Source: Austwickia sp. | GTDB lineage: Bacteria; Actinomycetota; Actinomycetes; Actinomycetales; Dermatophilaceae | Assembly: GCA_016711265.1 (NCBI GenBank) | Contig: JADJTI010000001.1 | Coordinates: 682,001-746,000, forward strand | Length of the DNA: 64,000 nucleotides | Direction: 5' to 3' | Shown: positions 45,430-54,642 of the stretch, piece by piece | How the letters are laid out: each line of letters opens with the position of its first letter | Position numbering within the stretch: the stretch's first letter is position 1 | Made by a program: the position numbers and the translations under genes | Notes under the pieces: model-generated | Told to the model about the DNA's origin: nothing | Seen by the model: only the letters and a program-made list of their open reading frames with translations | The model's database searches: none

Positions 45430-46332
45430 ATGTCGGGGGTTATCGAGGCCACGGGCCTCACCAAGAAGTACGGCGACCTGGTCGCCGTCGACCATGTCGA
45501 CCTGACCGTGCAGGCCGGGTCGTTCTTCGGGGTCCTGGGTCCCAACGGCGCGGGGAAGACGACGCTGCTGGAGATGATCGAGGGTCTGCGCAAGCCCGAT
45601 GCGGGCACCGCGACCATCCTCGGCGAGCCCAGCTGGCCCAGAAATGCCCACTTGCTGCCACAACTGGGCGTGCAGTTGCAGGCGTCGGCCTTCTTCGAGC
45701 GACTCACCGCCAAGGAGCAGCTCACCACCTTCGCGGACCTGTACGGCGTACGGCACAGCCGGGTGGACGAGATGCTCGAGCTGGTGGGCCTGACCGAACA
45801 CGCGAAGAAGCGGACCGAGGACCTCTCGGGCGGCCAGCGTCAGCGGCTCTCGATCGCTTGCTCGCTGGTCCACGACCCGCAGGTGGTGTTCCTCGATGAG
45901 CCGACCGCGGCGCTCGACCCGCAAGCGCGGCGCAACCTGTGGGAGCTGCTGAGCGCGATCAACGACAGCGGCCGCACGGTTGTGCTGACCACGCACCACA
46001 TGGACGAGGCCGAGGCGCTGTGCGACCTGGTGGCCGTCATGGACCACGGCCGGATCCTCACGGTCGACCATCCCGCGGCCCTGGTGCGCGGGCTGGACGC
46101 ACCGACCAGGATCAGCCTGCCCGAGACGGTGCTGAGCGCCGAGCGGGCGCGCACCCTCCCGGCGGCGCTGGAGGTGGACTGCCAGGACGGGAGCACCGTG
46201 ATCACCACCCGCGATCCCGCCGCGGTCCTGACCACCTTGGCGCAGTGGCAGGCACTCACCGGCCTGCAGGTGCGCGGGGCCACCCTGGAGGACGTGTTTC
46301 TGCAGCTCACGGGACGGGAGTACCGCGCATGA
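45430..46332 (+). CDS. ABC-2 type exporter ATP-binding protein
   Basis: 300 residues: Walker A LGPNGAGKTT, signature DLSGGQRQRLSIA, Walker B VVFLDEPTAALDPQ, H-loop TTHHMDEAE; C-terminal DUF4162-like extension from about 225. Typical of DrrA/NodI-like exporters of drugs or lipids. TAGGCT (45418-45423) 6 nt before the ATG. Overlaps the permease by 4 bp. Confidence 0.9.
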   Translation: MSGVIEATGLTKKYGDLVAVDHVDLTVQAGSFFGVLGPNGAGKTTLLEMIEGLRKPDAGTATILGEPSWPRNAHLLPQLGVQLQASAFFERLTAKEQLTTFADLYGVRHSRVDEMLELVGLTEHAKKRTEDLSGGQRQRLSIACSLVHDPQVVFLDEPTAALDPQARRNLWELLSAINDSGRTVVLTTHHMDEAEALCDLVAVMDHGRILTVDHPAALVRGLDAPTRISLPETVLSAERARTLPAALEVDCQDGSTVITTRDPAAVLTTLAQWQALTGLQVRGATLEDVFLQLTGREYRA

Positions 46333-47393
46333 CCACGTTCACGGCGCTGGCCATGGCACAGTGGCGCGGGGTCCTGCGCGACAAGCAGACCCTGTTTTGG
46401 ACGCTGGCCTTCCCGTTGATGTTCCTGCTGCTGTTCGGCAGCATCTACTCGGGTGCGGGCGGGTCGATGCCCCGGACCAGCCTGGTCACGGTCGGCGCGG
46501 TGCCCTTGATCGACCGGCTACCGCCATCGGCCCGCGCCCAGTTCGACGCGGCGTTCGACCTCATCGGCAGCAAGGATCGCGAGGCCGCGCTGGCGGCCGT
46601 CCGAGCCGGCGACGTCGACGCCGCCGTCGAGATGACGGGGACCACGGTCACCGTGCACTACTCCCAGGCCGACAGCGTCAAGGCGGCCACGGTGCAGGGC
46701 ACGATGCAGGCGTACGTCGACGGGGCCAATCGGGCGGTCGCGGCCGTGCCCGCCACCTTCACCCTGACCTCCCAGCCGGTGGAGGACGCCTCGCTGAAAC
46801 CGATCCAGTACATCGCTCCGGGACTGCTGGCGTGGGCGGTGGCGATGGGCGCGATGTTCAACGCGGCGATCCCGCTGGTGCAGTGGCGGGTGACGAAGCT
46901 GCTGCGGCGGTTGCGGCTGGCACCGATGCCGGTGGTCACCCTCATCGCCTCCCGGACCCTGGTGTCGATGGTGATGGCCACCCTCCAGGTGGGGTTGTTC
47001 CTCGGGGTCGGCGTCGGTTTATTCGAGCTGCGGTTGACCGGGTGGTGGTGGCTGGGCTTGCTGCTGATCGCGCTGGCAACCCTGACCTTCATGGCACTCG
47101 GGCTGGCCATCGGTGCCGTCAGTAAGACCGTGGACGGGGCCTCGGGTCTGAGCAACCTGGTGCTGATGCCGATGGCGTTCCTGTCGGGGTCGTTCATCCC
47201 GTTGGACTTCGCGCCGAGTTGGATCGGCACGCTGGCCAAGTTCCTGCCCTTGGGGCATTTGAACCAGGGGATGCTCGATGTCATGGTGCGCGGCAAGGGC
47301 CCGGAGTCGGTGATCGTGCCCGCCGTGGTGCTGGTCGGGTTCATGGTGGCGTTCGCCGGGCTGGCGGTGGCGCTGTTCCGGTGGGAGGACTGA
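46329..47393 (+). CDS. ABC-2 type exporter permease
   Basis: 354 residues with six hydrophobic segments and a large extracytoplasmic loop (about 45-170) between the first and second, the ABC2_membrane_3 layout. LSGSFIPLDFAPSWIGTLAKFLPLGHLNQGM (split) is the conserved motif near the C-terminus. Works with the ATPase encoded just upstream; substrate unknown. Confidence 0.9.
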   Translation: MTTFTALAMAQWRGVLRDKQTLFWTLAFPLMFLLLFGSIYSGAGGSMPRTSLVTVGAVPLIDRLPPSARAQFDAAFDLIGSKDREAALAAVRAGDVDAAVEMTGTTVTVHYSQADSVKAATVQGTMQAYVDGANRAVAAVPATFTLTSQPVEDASLKPIQYIAPGLLAWAVAMGAMFNAAIPLVQWRVTKLLRRLRLAPMPVVTLIASRTLVSMVMATLQVGLFLGVGVGLFELRLTGWWWLGLLLIALATLTFMALGLAIGAVSKTVDGASGLSNLVLMPMAFLSGSFIPLDFAPSWIGTLAKFLPLGHLNQGMLDVMVRGKGPESVIVPAVVLVGFMVAFAGLAVALFRWED

Positions 47394-47407
47394 GTCCGCC
47401 GCGGAAC

Positions 47408-47444
47408 GCGTGGGGGCACCCGTCGTCGACGGATGCCCCCACGC
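47408..47444. terminator. bidirectional terminator between ABC permease and lutC
   Basis: An 18-bp stem with one mismatch (GCGTGGGGGCACCCGTCG and its partner) between convergent genes. Confidence 0.85.
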
Positions 47445-47464
47445 GCTGCTCGCGGCTGAGCAGG

Positions 47465-48145
47465 TCAGCCCTCTACCAGCACGACGTACAGATGCCGCGG
47501 GCCGTGGACCCCTTCGACGCGGTTCAGCTCGATGTCGCTGGTCGCGCTCCCACCGCTGATCCAGGTCAGCGGGCGGCCGGAGTGGATCGCGTCCTGCAGC
47601 CGCGGCACCATCTCCGGGACGTCGGTCACCACCTGATCGGCCCGGACCACGCACACGTGCACGTCGGGGACCAGCGACAACGCGCGGCGGCCCTGGTCGG
47701 GACCGTGATCCAGGACGATGGTGCCGGTCTCGGCGCCGGCGACTGCGGCCGCCGTCACCACCGATTCGACCTCGTTCAGCTCGGCGTTGCTCAGCTGCGG
47801 CTCATCGGACACGACGCGGATTCCGTCACCCTCGATCGCTTCCCGCCACTGCCCCGGTACGCCGGTGGGCAGCACCACGCTGCCGACGCCGTGGGCCTTG
47901 AGCGCGTCCAGCACCGCGGTCGCCACCTCGTCGGGTCCGACGCGGACCAGCTGCGCCTTGTAGTCGATGATCCGGTCGATGAAGCGGTCCAGCAGATCCT
48001 CCATGGGCCGGACCTGCCCGTACTCCCACGGCACCGGGGTGTCCTGCTCGGCTGGTACATCGGGGACATCCCGCAGGGCCGCGCGGACCTTGGCCAGGAT
48101 CTGTTCGCGCGCCTGGGTGCTCGCGTCGGTGCGTACGTCGGTCAT
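47465..48145 (-). CDS. lutC: lactate utilisation protein C
   Basis: 226 residues, LUD domain (VVLPTGVPGQW, GAETGTIVLDHGPDQGRRALSLVPDVHVCVV split, ISGGSATSDIELNRVEGVHGP). With LutA and LutB it oxidises L-lactate to pyruvate. The ATG overlaps the lutB stop by 4 bp; last gene of lutABC. Confidence 0.91.
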   Translation of the reverse strand: MTDVRTDASTQAREQILAKVRAALRDVPDVPAEQDTPVPWEYGQVRPMEDLLDRFIDRIIDYKAQLVRVGPDEVATAVLDALKAHGVGSVVLPTGVPGQWREAIEGDGIRVVSDEPQLSNAELNEVESVVTAAAVAGAETGTIVLDHGPDQGRRALSLVPDVHVCVVRADQVVTDVPEMVPRLQDAIHSGRPLTWISGGSATSDIELNRVEGVHGPRHLYVVLVEG

Positions 48146-49728
48146 GACCGTCCCTCGCTTCCCCGGCGCGAGCCTGCGTCGCCGCGTTCCCGAGCCCACC
48201 AGGCCCGGAACGACTCCGTCGGCGGGATCGGCACGTCTCGGGCGTCGGTCCATTTGGACAGCGGCCAGGGCAGCGGTCCGAGGTGACCGAATTTCAGCCC
48301 CAACACCTTGCCCCCTGAAGAGGCAGCCTTGGTGGCGGCGGCCCAGCGCTTCCCGTCGGACATCGCCCAGGAAGTCGAGGCCATCAGCACCGATTCCACG
48401 TGCGGCTGGTGCAGGCGAGCCAGGAAGCCCGGCAGGTGTGTCGAGGGGTTGGCACCGGCGAGGCGGTCGGCCTTCTTGGACTCGACCACCTTGTGCCGCA
48501 TGTGGACCAGCAGCTCGGCGAGCGGAATGCGCACCGGGCAGACGTCGTTGCAGGCGCCACACAGCGTGGAGGCGTACGGCAGCGAGCGGTCCACCGGGGT
48601 GCTGACGCCGCGCAGTTGGGGGGTCAGCACCGCGCCGATCGGACCGGGGTACACCGAGCCGTACGCGTGGCCGCCGACCTTCTCGTACACCGGGCAGACG
48701 TTGAGGCAGGCCGAACAGCGGATGCAGCGCAGCGCCTCGCGGCCGAAGGAGTCCGACAGCACCTTCGTCCGGCCGTTGTCGATGAGGACGACGTGCATCT
48801 CCTGCGGCCCGTCCCCGGGGGTGGGGCCGGTCCACAGCGTGTTGTAGGGGTTCATTCGCTCCCCGGTGCTGCTGCGCGGCAGGAGCTGAAGGAACACTTC
48901 GAGGTCGGCGAAGGTCGGCAGCACCTTCTCGATGCCGACGACCGAGATCAGCGTCTCCGGCAGGGTCAGGCACATCCGGCCGTTCCCTTCGGACTCCACG
49001 ACCACGAGGGTGCCCGTCTCGGCGATCGCGAAGTTGGCCCCGGAGATCGCCACCTTGGCCCGCAGGAACTTCTCGCGCAGGTGCAGTCGCGCGGCACCGG
49101 CCAGGTGCGGCGGGTCGCTGTCGAGGTCGGCCGGGGCGGGCCGGCCGTACTGGCCCATCTCCTCCAGGAAGATCTCCCGGACCTCGGAGCGGTTGCGGTG
49201 GATGGCGGGAACCAGGAAGTGGCTGGGGCGGTCGTGACCCAGTTGGACGATGAGTTCGGCGAGGTCGGTCTCCCAGGCAGCGATGCCGGCGGCCTCTAGC
49301 GCCTCGTTCATGTCGATCTCCTGGGTGGCCATCGACTTCACCTTGACCACCTCGGCCAGCGGGTCCTCCCCCAGCTTGGCCTTGACCAGGCCGACGATGA
49401 TCTCGTTGGCCTCCTCGGCATCGCGGGCCCAGTGCACTGTCGTACCGGCCCGGGTCAGCGACTCCTCCAGCTCGACCAGGTAGCGGTCCAGGTGGCGCAG
49501 CGTGCGGTTCTTGATCGCCTCCCCTGCCGAGCGCAGTTCCTCCCAGTCGTCGAGTTCGGCGACCACCTTGGCCCGCTTGGTGCGGATCGTCGTCATCGCG
49601 TAGTGCAGGTTCTTGCGTTGTACCGGGTTGGCGAGTTCGACCTTGGCGGCGATCGGGAAGCGGGGCGAGTCCTGCAGGTCCCCTTCGGGGGGTGCAGGGG
49701 TACGCCGGGTGGCCGGGTTCGCGGTCAT
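48142..49728 (-). CDS. lutB: lactate utilisation iron-sulfur protein B
   Basis: 528 residues. N-terminal LUD-type domain (about 25-300; ISGANFAIAETGTLVVVESEGN split) and a ferredoxin-like domain with CIRCSACLNVCP (C335, 338, 341, 345) and CGACNDVCP (C390, 393, 397). The C-terminal 100 residues follow the LutB pattern (DAxDVPxPPxESFRxWW-like: DARDVPIPPTESFRAWW). The ATG at 49728, with GGAGGTG upstream and a 4-bp overlap with lutA, is the start. Confidence 0.93.
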   Translation of the reverse strand: MTANPATRRTPAPPEGDLQDSPRFPIAAKVELANPVQRKNLHYAMTTIRTKRAKVVAELDDWEELRSAGEAIKNRTLRHLDRYLVELEESLTRAGTTVHWARDAEEANEIIVGLVKAKLGEDPLAEVVKVKSMATQEIDMNEALEAAGIAAWETDLAELIVQLGHDRPSHFLVPAIHRNRSEVREIFLEEMGQYGRPAPADLDSDPPHLAGAARLHLREKFLRAKVAISGANFAIAETGTLVVVESEGNGRMCLTLPETLISVVGIEKVLPTFADLEVFLQLLPRSSTGERMNPYNTLWTGPTPGDGPQEMHVVLIDNGRTKVLSDSFGREALRCIRCSACLNVCPVYEKVGGHAYGSVYPGPIGAVLTPQLRGVSTPVDRSLPYASTLCGACNDVCPVRIPLAELLVHMRHKVVESKKADRLAGANPSTHLPGFLARLHQPHVESVLMASTSWAMSDGKRWAAATKAASSGGKVLGLKFGHLGPLPWPLSKWTDARDVPIPPTESFRAWWARERGDAGSRRGSEGRS

Positions 49729-50546
49729 CGGGTCACCTCCACGGCCACGGCGGCCTCGGCGGCGGTGTGCACCGGTTCGGTCTGGGCCAGGATCTGGGCG
49801 AGGTGGATCGGCTTGATGCCGGCGTGTTGGCGTTCCAGCACCCCCGAGATGTTCAGCAGGCACAGGTTGTCTCCGGTCACCAGGTACTCAGCGCCGGTGT
49901 CGGCGACGTGCCGGGCCTTGTCCGCGGCCATCGCCACCGAGATGTCGGGGTTCTTCAACGAGAAGGTGCCGCCGAAGCCACAACAGCGTTCCGCATCGGG
50001 CAGTTCGGCGATGGTGATGCCCTTGACCGCCTGGAGCAGTTGCATCGGGCGGTCGCCCACCTTGGCCACCCGCAGCGAGTGACACGTCGGGTGATAGGTC
50101 ACTTTGTGCGGGAAGTAGGCCCCGACATCGACGACGCCGAGGACGTCGACCAGCAGCTCGGACAGGTCGTAGGTCTTGGCGACGATGGCGGCCACCCGGC
50201 GACCCAGCAGCGAGTCGCCGGCGTACTCGGCCAGCATCGGGTGCTGGTCTCGCACCGACCCCACGCACGAGCCCGAGGGGGCGACGATGGCGTCGTACTT
50301 CTCGAACGTCTCGACGAAGTTGCGAACCAGCGGTAGCGCCTCGTCGAAGTACCCGGTGTTGGTGAAGATCTGCCCGCAGCAGGTTTGGGCCGCGGGGAAC
50401 TCCACGTGGCAGCCAAGCCGCTCCAGGATGCTCACCACGGCCTTGGGCGTGTCCGGAAACATCACATCGTTGGCACATGTCGCGAACAGCGCGACGGTCC
50501 GCACCGGTCTGGGGCCGGGTCCGGCGGCGCCCTCTGCTACGTCCAC
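49725..50546 (-). CDS. lutA: lactate utilisation protein A
   Basis: 273 residues with two CCG domains of the heterodisulphide-reductase B type: QTCCGQIF (C56-C57) and ERCCGFGG (C188-C189), plus Cys at SGSC and HPTC. GTG start with GAGGAG 6 nt upstream. First gene of lutABC; an LldR-type operator sits in its promoter. Confidence 0.92.
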   Translation of the reverse strand: MDVAEGAAGPGPRPVRTVALFATCANDVMFPDTPKAVVSILERLGCHVEFPAAQTCCGQIFTNTGYFDEALPLVRNFVETFEKYDAIVAPSGSCVGSVRDQHPMLAEYAGDSLLGRRVAAIVAKTYDLSELLVDVLGVVDVGAYFPHKVTYHPTCHSLRVAKVGDRPMQLLQAVKGITIAELPDAERCCGFGGTFSLKNPDISVAMAADKARHVADTGAEYLVTGDNLCLLNISGVLERQHAGIKPIHLAQILAQTEPVHTAAEAAVAVEVTR

Positions 50547-50560
50547 ATCGGTCTCCTCGA

Positions 50561-50589
50561 CGCTTACACGGATTGGTCAGACCATTCAA
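50561..50589 (-). promoter_or_regulatory. lutABC promoter with LldR-type operator
   Basis: Minus strand TTGAAT (50589-50584), 17-bp spacer, TAAGCG (50566-50561). The spacer begins with the perfect palindrome TGGTC-A-GACCA (50574-50584), matching TNGTNNNACNA of LldR regulators. Binding here would block RNA polymerase. The same site occurs at 54567-54577. Confidence 0.75.
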
Positions 50590-50683
50590 GCGCAGGGTGG
50601 CGCCCTCGACAAGGGGGTTTCGCCGCGCGGTTCCGGACAGCCTCACGCAGCCAGCTCAGTGAGGCCGGTGCGTTCTGGCCGGT

Positions 50684-51511
50684 TCACGTGGCAACTCTCA
50701 CCCCGTGGCGGGCGGCGTTGGCCACAATCGCGTCGCGAACGTAGCGGGCCAGACCTGGACGGATGCCGTCGTAGTACGCCGTGAAGCGCACGTCCTCGAC
50801 GTACATCTGCGCCAGCTCCGTCTGCATCTCGTGGCTACAGTCGTAGTGCCATTCGATGCTGCGGCGGTGCGCCTCGGCGGCCGAGGCCGCCTCGTCGCCA
50901 TCCGCGGGGGCGCCCTCGTCGAGCAGCCGCGCGAAGTCGACGTTCAGTGCGTCGCCCTCAGCCTGGATGCGCTCCCAGTTGGCCTTGGTGTAGCGGGCGG
51001 TCCGCTCCTGGCTCTGCTTCCATGCGGCGTTCTCGCCCCAGCGGCGCTCGGCCTCCGCGGCGTACTCCTCGCCCCAGCCCTCGCCAAAGAGCTCCCGCTT
51101 CTCGGCGTCGGTGATCGGTCGGTTAGTCATGACTGCCTCCAATGCGTGGTCGATAGCCTGCACGAGCCCCTTCAGCTCGGTCAGGCGGGTGGTGACCGCG
51201 GCGCGCTGCCGATGCAGGTGCGCCTCGACGCTGTCGGGTTGATCCAGCAGGAGCGCGATCTCCTCCAGGGCAAACCCGAGCCGGCGATAGACCACGACGT
51301 GCTGCAGTCGCGTCAGGTCTGCCTCGGTGTAGAGGCGGTAGCCCGCGGGCGTGCGCACGCTCGGTACGACGAGACCGATCTCGTCGTAGTGGTGCAGCGT
51401 GCGCCGAGTCACCCCGAACAGGCCCACTACTGTCCCCACGGTCACCGGATCGCGAGGCTTGCCTCCCTCGTGGTGGCCAGCCGCCGCGTGGTGGGGCGTC
51501 GTGTCGGTCAT
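50684..51511 (-). CDS. MerR family regulator with TipAS-type domain
   Basis: About 275 residues. MerR winged helix (TVGTVVGLFGVTRRTLHHYDEIGL, split), dimer helix and a C-terminal TipAS domain (about 125-270; FGEGWGEEYAAEAERRWG, IEWHYDCSHEMQTELAQMYVED split). TipAS binds thiopeptide or other antibiotics covalently or not. The ATG at 51511 is chosen over a GTG at 51532, which lies inside the operator. It sits between lutABC and the D-lactate dehydrogenase gene, all on one strand, without obvious functional link. Confidence 0.88.
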   Translation of the reverse strand: MTDTTPHHAAAGHHEGGKPRDPVTVGTVVGLFGVTRRTLHHYDEIGLVVPSVRTPAGYRLYTEADLTRLQHVVVYRRLGFALEEIALLLDQPDSVEAHLHRQRAAVTTRLTELKGLVQAIDHALEAVMTNRPITDAEKRELFGEGWGEEYAAEAERRWGENAAWKQSQERTARYTKANWERIQAEGDALNVDFARLLDEGAPADGDEAASAAEAHRRSIEWHYDCSHEMQTELAQMYVEDVRFTAYYDGIRPGLARYVRDAIVANAARHGVRVAT

Positions 51512-51528
51512 GGTTTTGGCGTGGGCTA

Positions 51529-51548
51529 TCACGTCGCGTGAAGGTCAA
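51529..51548 (-). promoter_or_regulatory. MerR operator of the TipA-like gene
   Basis: Perfect palindrome TCACG-TCG-CGTGA (51529-51541) directly next to TTGACC (51548-51543, minus strand), the usual MerR promoter layout. Three TTCACG(AG/CC) repeats (51579, 51590, 51600) follow upstream. Confidence 0.65.
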
Positions 51549-51645
51549 GCCGATTTCGCGCCCGTTCCCGAGACCCGTTCACGAGCCTGTTCACGCCCTT
51601 TCACGAGCCCGTGGACACGCCCACGCAGGGGGAGATCAGGTCGGT

Positions 51646-54540
51646 TTAACCGGTCACGTCGTCCAGCAGTTCCAGGACGTGCCGGTAGGTGTGCCCGGTC
51701 GCGCGGGACATGCCCAACTCGCAGGTCCGGTTGGTCGAGAGGTAGGCCTCGTACGGCTCGCGGGCCACCTCGGCGGCCTCCCGGGCGGTGGCCGACGCGG
51801 TCAGCTCCGGATGCAGCATGCCCCGGTCACCGGCGAACGCACAGCATCCCGCGTCGTCGGGCACCACAACCCGTTCGGCACACGCCTGGGCGAGCGCCAC
51901 CAGGTGGGGAGTGTCCCCAGCGTGCCGGTCCGAGCAGGTCGGGTGCACCACCACCGATCCGAGTCGGCGACCCCCCCGCGTGGGGTCGGGGAGCCGGTCG
52001 GTCAGCTTGGGTAGCACCTGGGTGGCCACGAACGCGGTGGCGTCCATGATCGGCAGCCGCGCGACCCGGTCGGCCAACGCGTTCTCTCCGCAGGCCTGCA
52101 GGTCATGGACCACTTCATGGAGGCCGTGGGTGCATGAGCTGGCGTCGGTGACGATCGGCACCGCACCCTCCCGGCTGGCCGCCAGCAGGGCGGTCGCCGT
52201 CTTGATCGCCATCGCCGAGCGCCCGTCGACCAGGCCCTTGCTGCGCCACACCGTGCCGCAGCAGAGGCCGTGCAGGCCCTGCGGCAACTGCACACTCACC
52301 CCCGCCTTGTCGCACAGCCGCAGGAACGCGAACGCCGCGCCCCGGGGCCGCTGGGCTGCCGAGGGGTCAGCGGCGGCGTGCTCACCGGGCGGGGCCGCTT
52401 CGAACAGCTCCCCCATGCACGAGGCGAACAGGACAACCTCGCCCGGTGCCTGCCGAGCGGTGGTACGACGGGTCACCCCTGGTCCGGGAAGATCGTCGCC
52501 GACGAGCGGGAGCAGGTCCTCTGACACCACAGTCCGGCCGGCGGTGGTGACCGCCGTCAGGGCGGGGGTCGGCACCAGGTCCGCGGCAGCCACCCCCGTC
52601 CGCAGGAGCGAGAGGGCCACATCCCACCGGTCGGCCAGGATCGACCCGATCCGCTGGGCCGCGGGCGGCTGCGCGGCTGCCCGGAAGCCTTTCATGACGA
52701 CGCCGGTGTCGATCGCCACCGGGCAGGCCAGCAGGCAGAGGGAGTCGGCGGCGCAGGTCTGGACGGCGTCGTAGGAGAACTGCTCTTCGAGCTCGGCGCG
52801 GCGCTGCGGGTCGGCGGCCGCCATCTCCCGCATCAGCGCGATGCGCTGCCGGGGGGTGGTGGTCAGGTCCTTGCTGGGACAGGTGGGCTCGCAGTAGCCG
52901 CATTCGACGCAGCGGTCGACGGCCGGGTCCACCAGCTCGGGGACCTTGAGGTCTTTGAGGTGCAGCTGCGGGTCGTCGGTGATGATGACGCCGGGGTTGA
53001 GCACCCGGCTGGGGTCGAAGAGATCCTTGACCTCGCGCATCACCTGGTACAACTCCGTGCCGTACTGACGCTCCACGTAGGGCGCCATGATCCGGCCGGT
53101 GCCGTGTTCGGCCTTCAGGGAGCCGTCGGCGGCAAGCACAAGGTCCACGAGCTCGTCGCTGAACGTGGCGTAGGTGTCCACCTGGGCGGGATCCCGCAGA
53201 TCCGGGTTGATCATGAAGTGCAGGTTGGCGTCCTTGGCGTGCCCGAAGATCACGGCGTCGTCGTACCCGAACCGGCGGCACAGGGTGCCGATGTCGCGGA
53301 CCATGTCCGGCAGGGCCGGCATCGGTACGACGACGTCCTCCAGCAGGGCGGTCGAGCCGGCCGGGCGGGCCCCGGCGACGGCGGTGTAGAGCCCCTTGCG
53401 GACCGACCAGGCGTCCGCGCGCTCGACGGGGTCCTGGCTGAAGGCGGCTGGGCGCGCCAAGGGGGTTAGCCCCCCCATCTCCGGCAGCAGCCCGGCGAGC
53501 CGGCCGACCAGGTCGGTGAGCTCATCGGCACGGGTCGCCTGCGCCTCCACCAGCAGCGCCGTGTGCTCCTGGACGTGAAGCCCGACCAGCGCGGGCACCA
53601 CCTTGGGCAGCTTCTGGGCCACCCGGAGGGAAGCGGCGTCCATCAGCTCGGCGGTGGCTGCACCCGCGTCCACCAGCGCCGGCAGCGCCCGGGTGGCGGG
53701 CAGGATGCTGTCGAAGACCAGCAACGCGGTGGAAGCGTGCGGGAACATCGGCACCGTGGTGAACGTCGCCGAGACGATGAACCCCAGGGTTCCCTCGGAG
53801 CCGATCATCAGGTGGGTCAGGATGTCGACCGGCCGGTCGTGGTCGAGGAAGCTGTTGATCCCGTAGCCCATGGTGTTCTTCATGGAGAATTGGTGACGGA
53901 TCCGCCGTACCGAATCGGGGTTGTCCCGCACCCGGTCGCGCAACCGGGCTAAGCCCTCGTGCAGCGCGGGCTCCAGGGCGCGCAGCCGCTCGTCGGCGTC
54001 TGGGGCACCGGTGTCCAGCACGGTTCCGGACAGCAGGGCCACTTCAAGGCTGTCCAGGGTGCGGTAGGTGTTCTTGGTGGTCCCGCAGGCCATGCCGGAG
54101 GAGTTGTTGGACACGACGCCGCCGATGGTGCATGCGGATTCGCTGGCGGGGTCGGGCCCCAGAGCGCGCCGGTAGGGGGCAAGCGCGGTGTTGACGGCGC
54201 GCACGGTGGCTCCGGGCTGGCAGCGCACCCGGCCGCCGCCGTCCAGAACCTCGATGCCGCGGAAGTTCTGCCGCGTGTCGATCAGCAAGCCGTCGGTGAC
54301 CGCTTGACCGGACAGCGAGGTCCCCCCGGAACGGAAGGTGACCGGCACCTGGTGCCGGGCGGCGATCGAGACGGCCCGGGCCACACTCGGCGCGTCGGCG
54401 GCCAGCACGACGGCCTGCGGATGCAGCAGGTAGTGCGACGCGTCGTGACCCATCCGAGCCCGATCGATGAGTCGGGTGCGCACGGCGTCATCCCCCAGCT
54501 CCCGGCGCAGCGTGTCGATGAAGTCCTCGGGCCTGCTCAT
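51646..54540 (-). CDS. dld: FAD and Fe-S D-lactate dehydrogenase (GlcD-GlcF-like fusion)
   Basis: 964 residues. FAD PCMH domain (about 35-250; FRSGGTSLSGQAV, SNNSSGMACGTTKNT), FAD-oxidase C domain (about 270-535), 4Fe-4S domain (CVECGYCEPTCPS; a second set CAADSLCLLACP) and C-terminal CCG domain (GLCCGTVWRSKG, AGCCAFAGDRG). This layout oxidises D-lactate or 2-hydroxyacids into the quinone pool. The ATG at 54540 has GGAGGT upstream. The LldR-type operator and the neighbouring lutABC support D-lactate as substrate, though glycolate cannot be excluded. Confidence 0.92.
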   Translation of the reverse strand: MSRPEDFIDTLRRELGDDAVRTRLIDRARMGHDASHYLLHPQAVVLAADAPSVARAVSIAARHQVPVTFRSGGTSLSGQAVTDGLLIDTRQNFRGIEVLDGGGRVRCQPGATVRAVNTALAPYRRALGPDPASESACTIGGVVSNNSSGMACGTTKNTYRTLDSLEVALLSGTVLDTGAPDADERLRALEPALHEGLARLRDRVRDNPDSVRRIRHQFSMKNTMGYGINSFLDHDRPVDILTHLMIGSEGTLGFIVSATFTTVPMFPHASTALLVFDSILPATRALPALVDAGAATAELMDAASLRVAQKLPKVVPALVGLHVQEHTALLVEAQATRADELTDLVGRLAGLLPEMGGLTPLARPAAFSQDPVERADAWSVRKGLYTAVAGARPAGSTALLEDVVVPMPALPDMVRDIGTLCRRFGYDDAVIFGHAKDANLHFMINPDLRDPAQVDTYATFSDELVDLVLAADGSLKAEHGTGRIMAPYVERQYGTELYQVMREVKDLFDPSRVLNPGVIITDDPQLHLKDLKVPELVDPAVDRCVECGYCEPTCPSKDLTTTPRQRIALMREMAAADPQRRAELEEQFSYDAVQTCAADSLCLLACPVAIDTGVVMKGFRAAAQPPAAQRIGSILADRWDVALSLLRTGVAAADLVPTPALTAVTTAGRTVVSEDLLPLVGDDLPGPGVTRRTTARQAPGEVVLFASCMGELFEAAPPGEHAAADPSAAQRPRGAAFAFLRLCDKAGVSVQLPQGLHGLCCGTVWRSKGLVDGRSAMAIKTATALLAASREGAVPIVTDASSCTHGLHEVVHDLQACGENALADRVARLPIMDATAFVATQVLPKLTDRLPDPTRGGRRLGSVVVHPTCSDRHAGDTPHLVALAQACAERVVVPDDAGCCAFAGDRGMLHPELTASATAREAAEVAREPYEAYLSTNRTCELGMSRATGHTYRHVLELLDDVTG

Positions 54541-54566
54541 GACCGACCTCCGACGGGTCTGTAGCT

Positions 54567-54610
54567 TGGTCTGACCATTGGAACGTAGGTCCACGTCGTG
54601 GGAACGTCAA
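54567..54610 (-). promoter_or_regulatory. dld promoter with LldR-type operator
   Basis: Minus strand TTGACG (54610-54605), 17-bp spacer, TACGTT (54587-54582). The operator TGGTC-T-GACCA (54567-54577) lies just after the -10 box, over the transcription start, where a repressor would block initiation. It is also 66-76 nt upstream of the divergent regulator gene, so autoregulation is possible. Confidence 0.75.
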
Positions 54611-54642
54611 CCCTTGACACATCTTGATGCGATGATCGGTGG

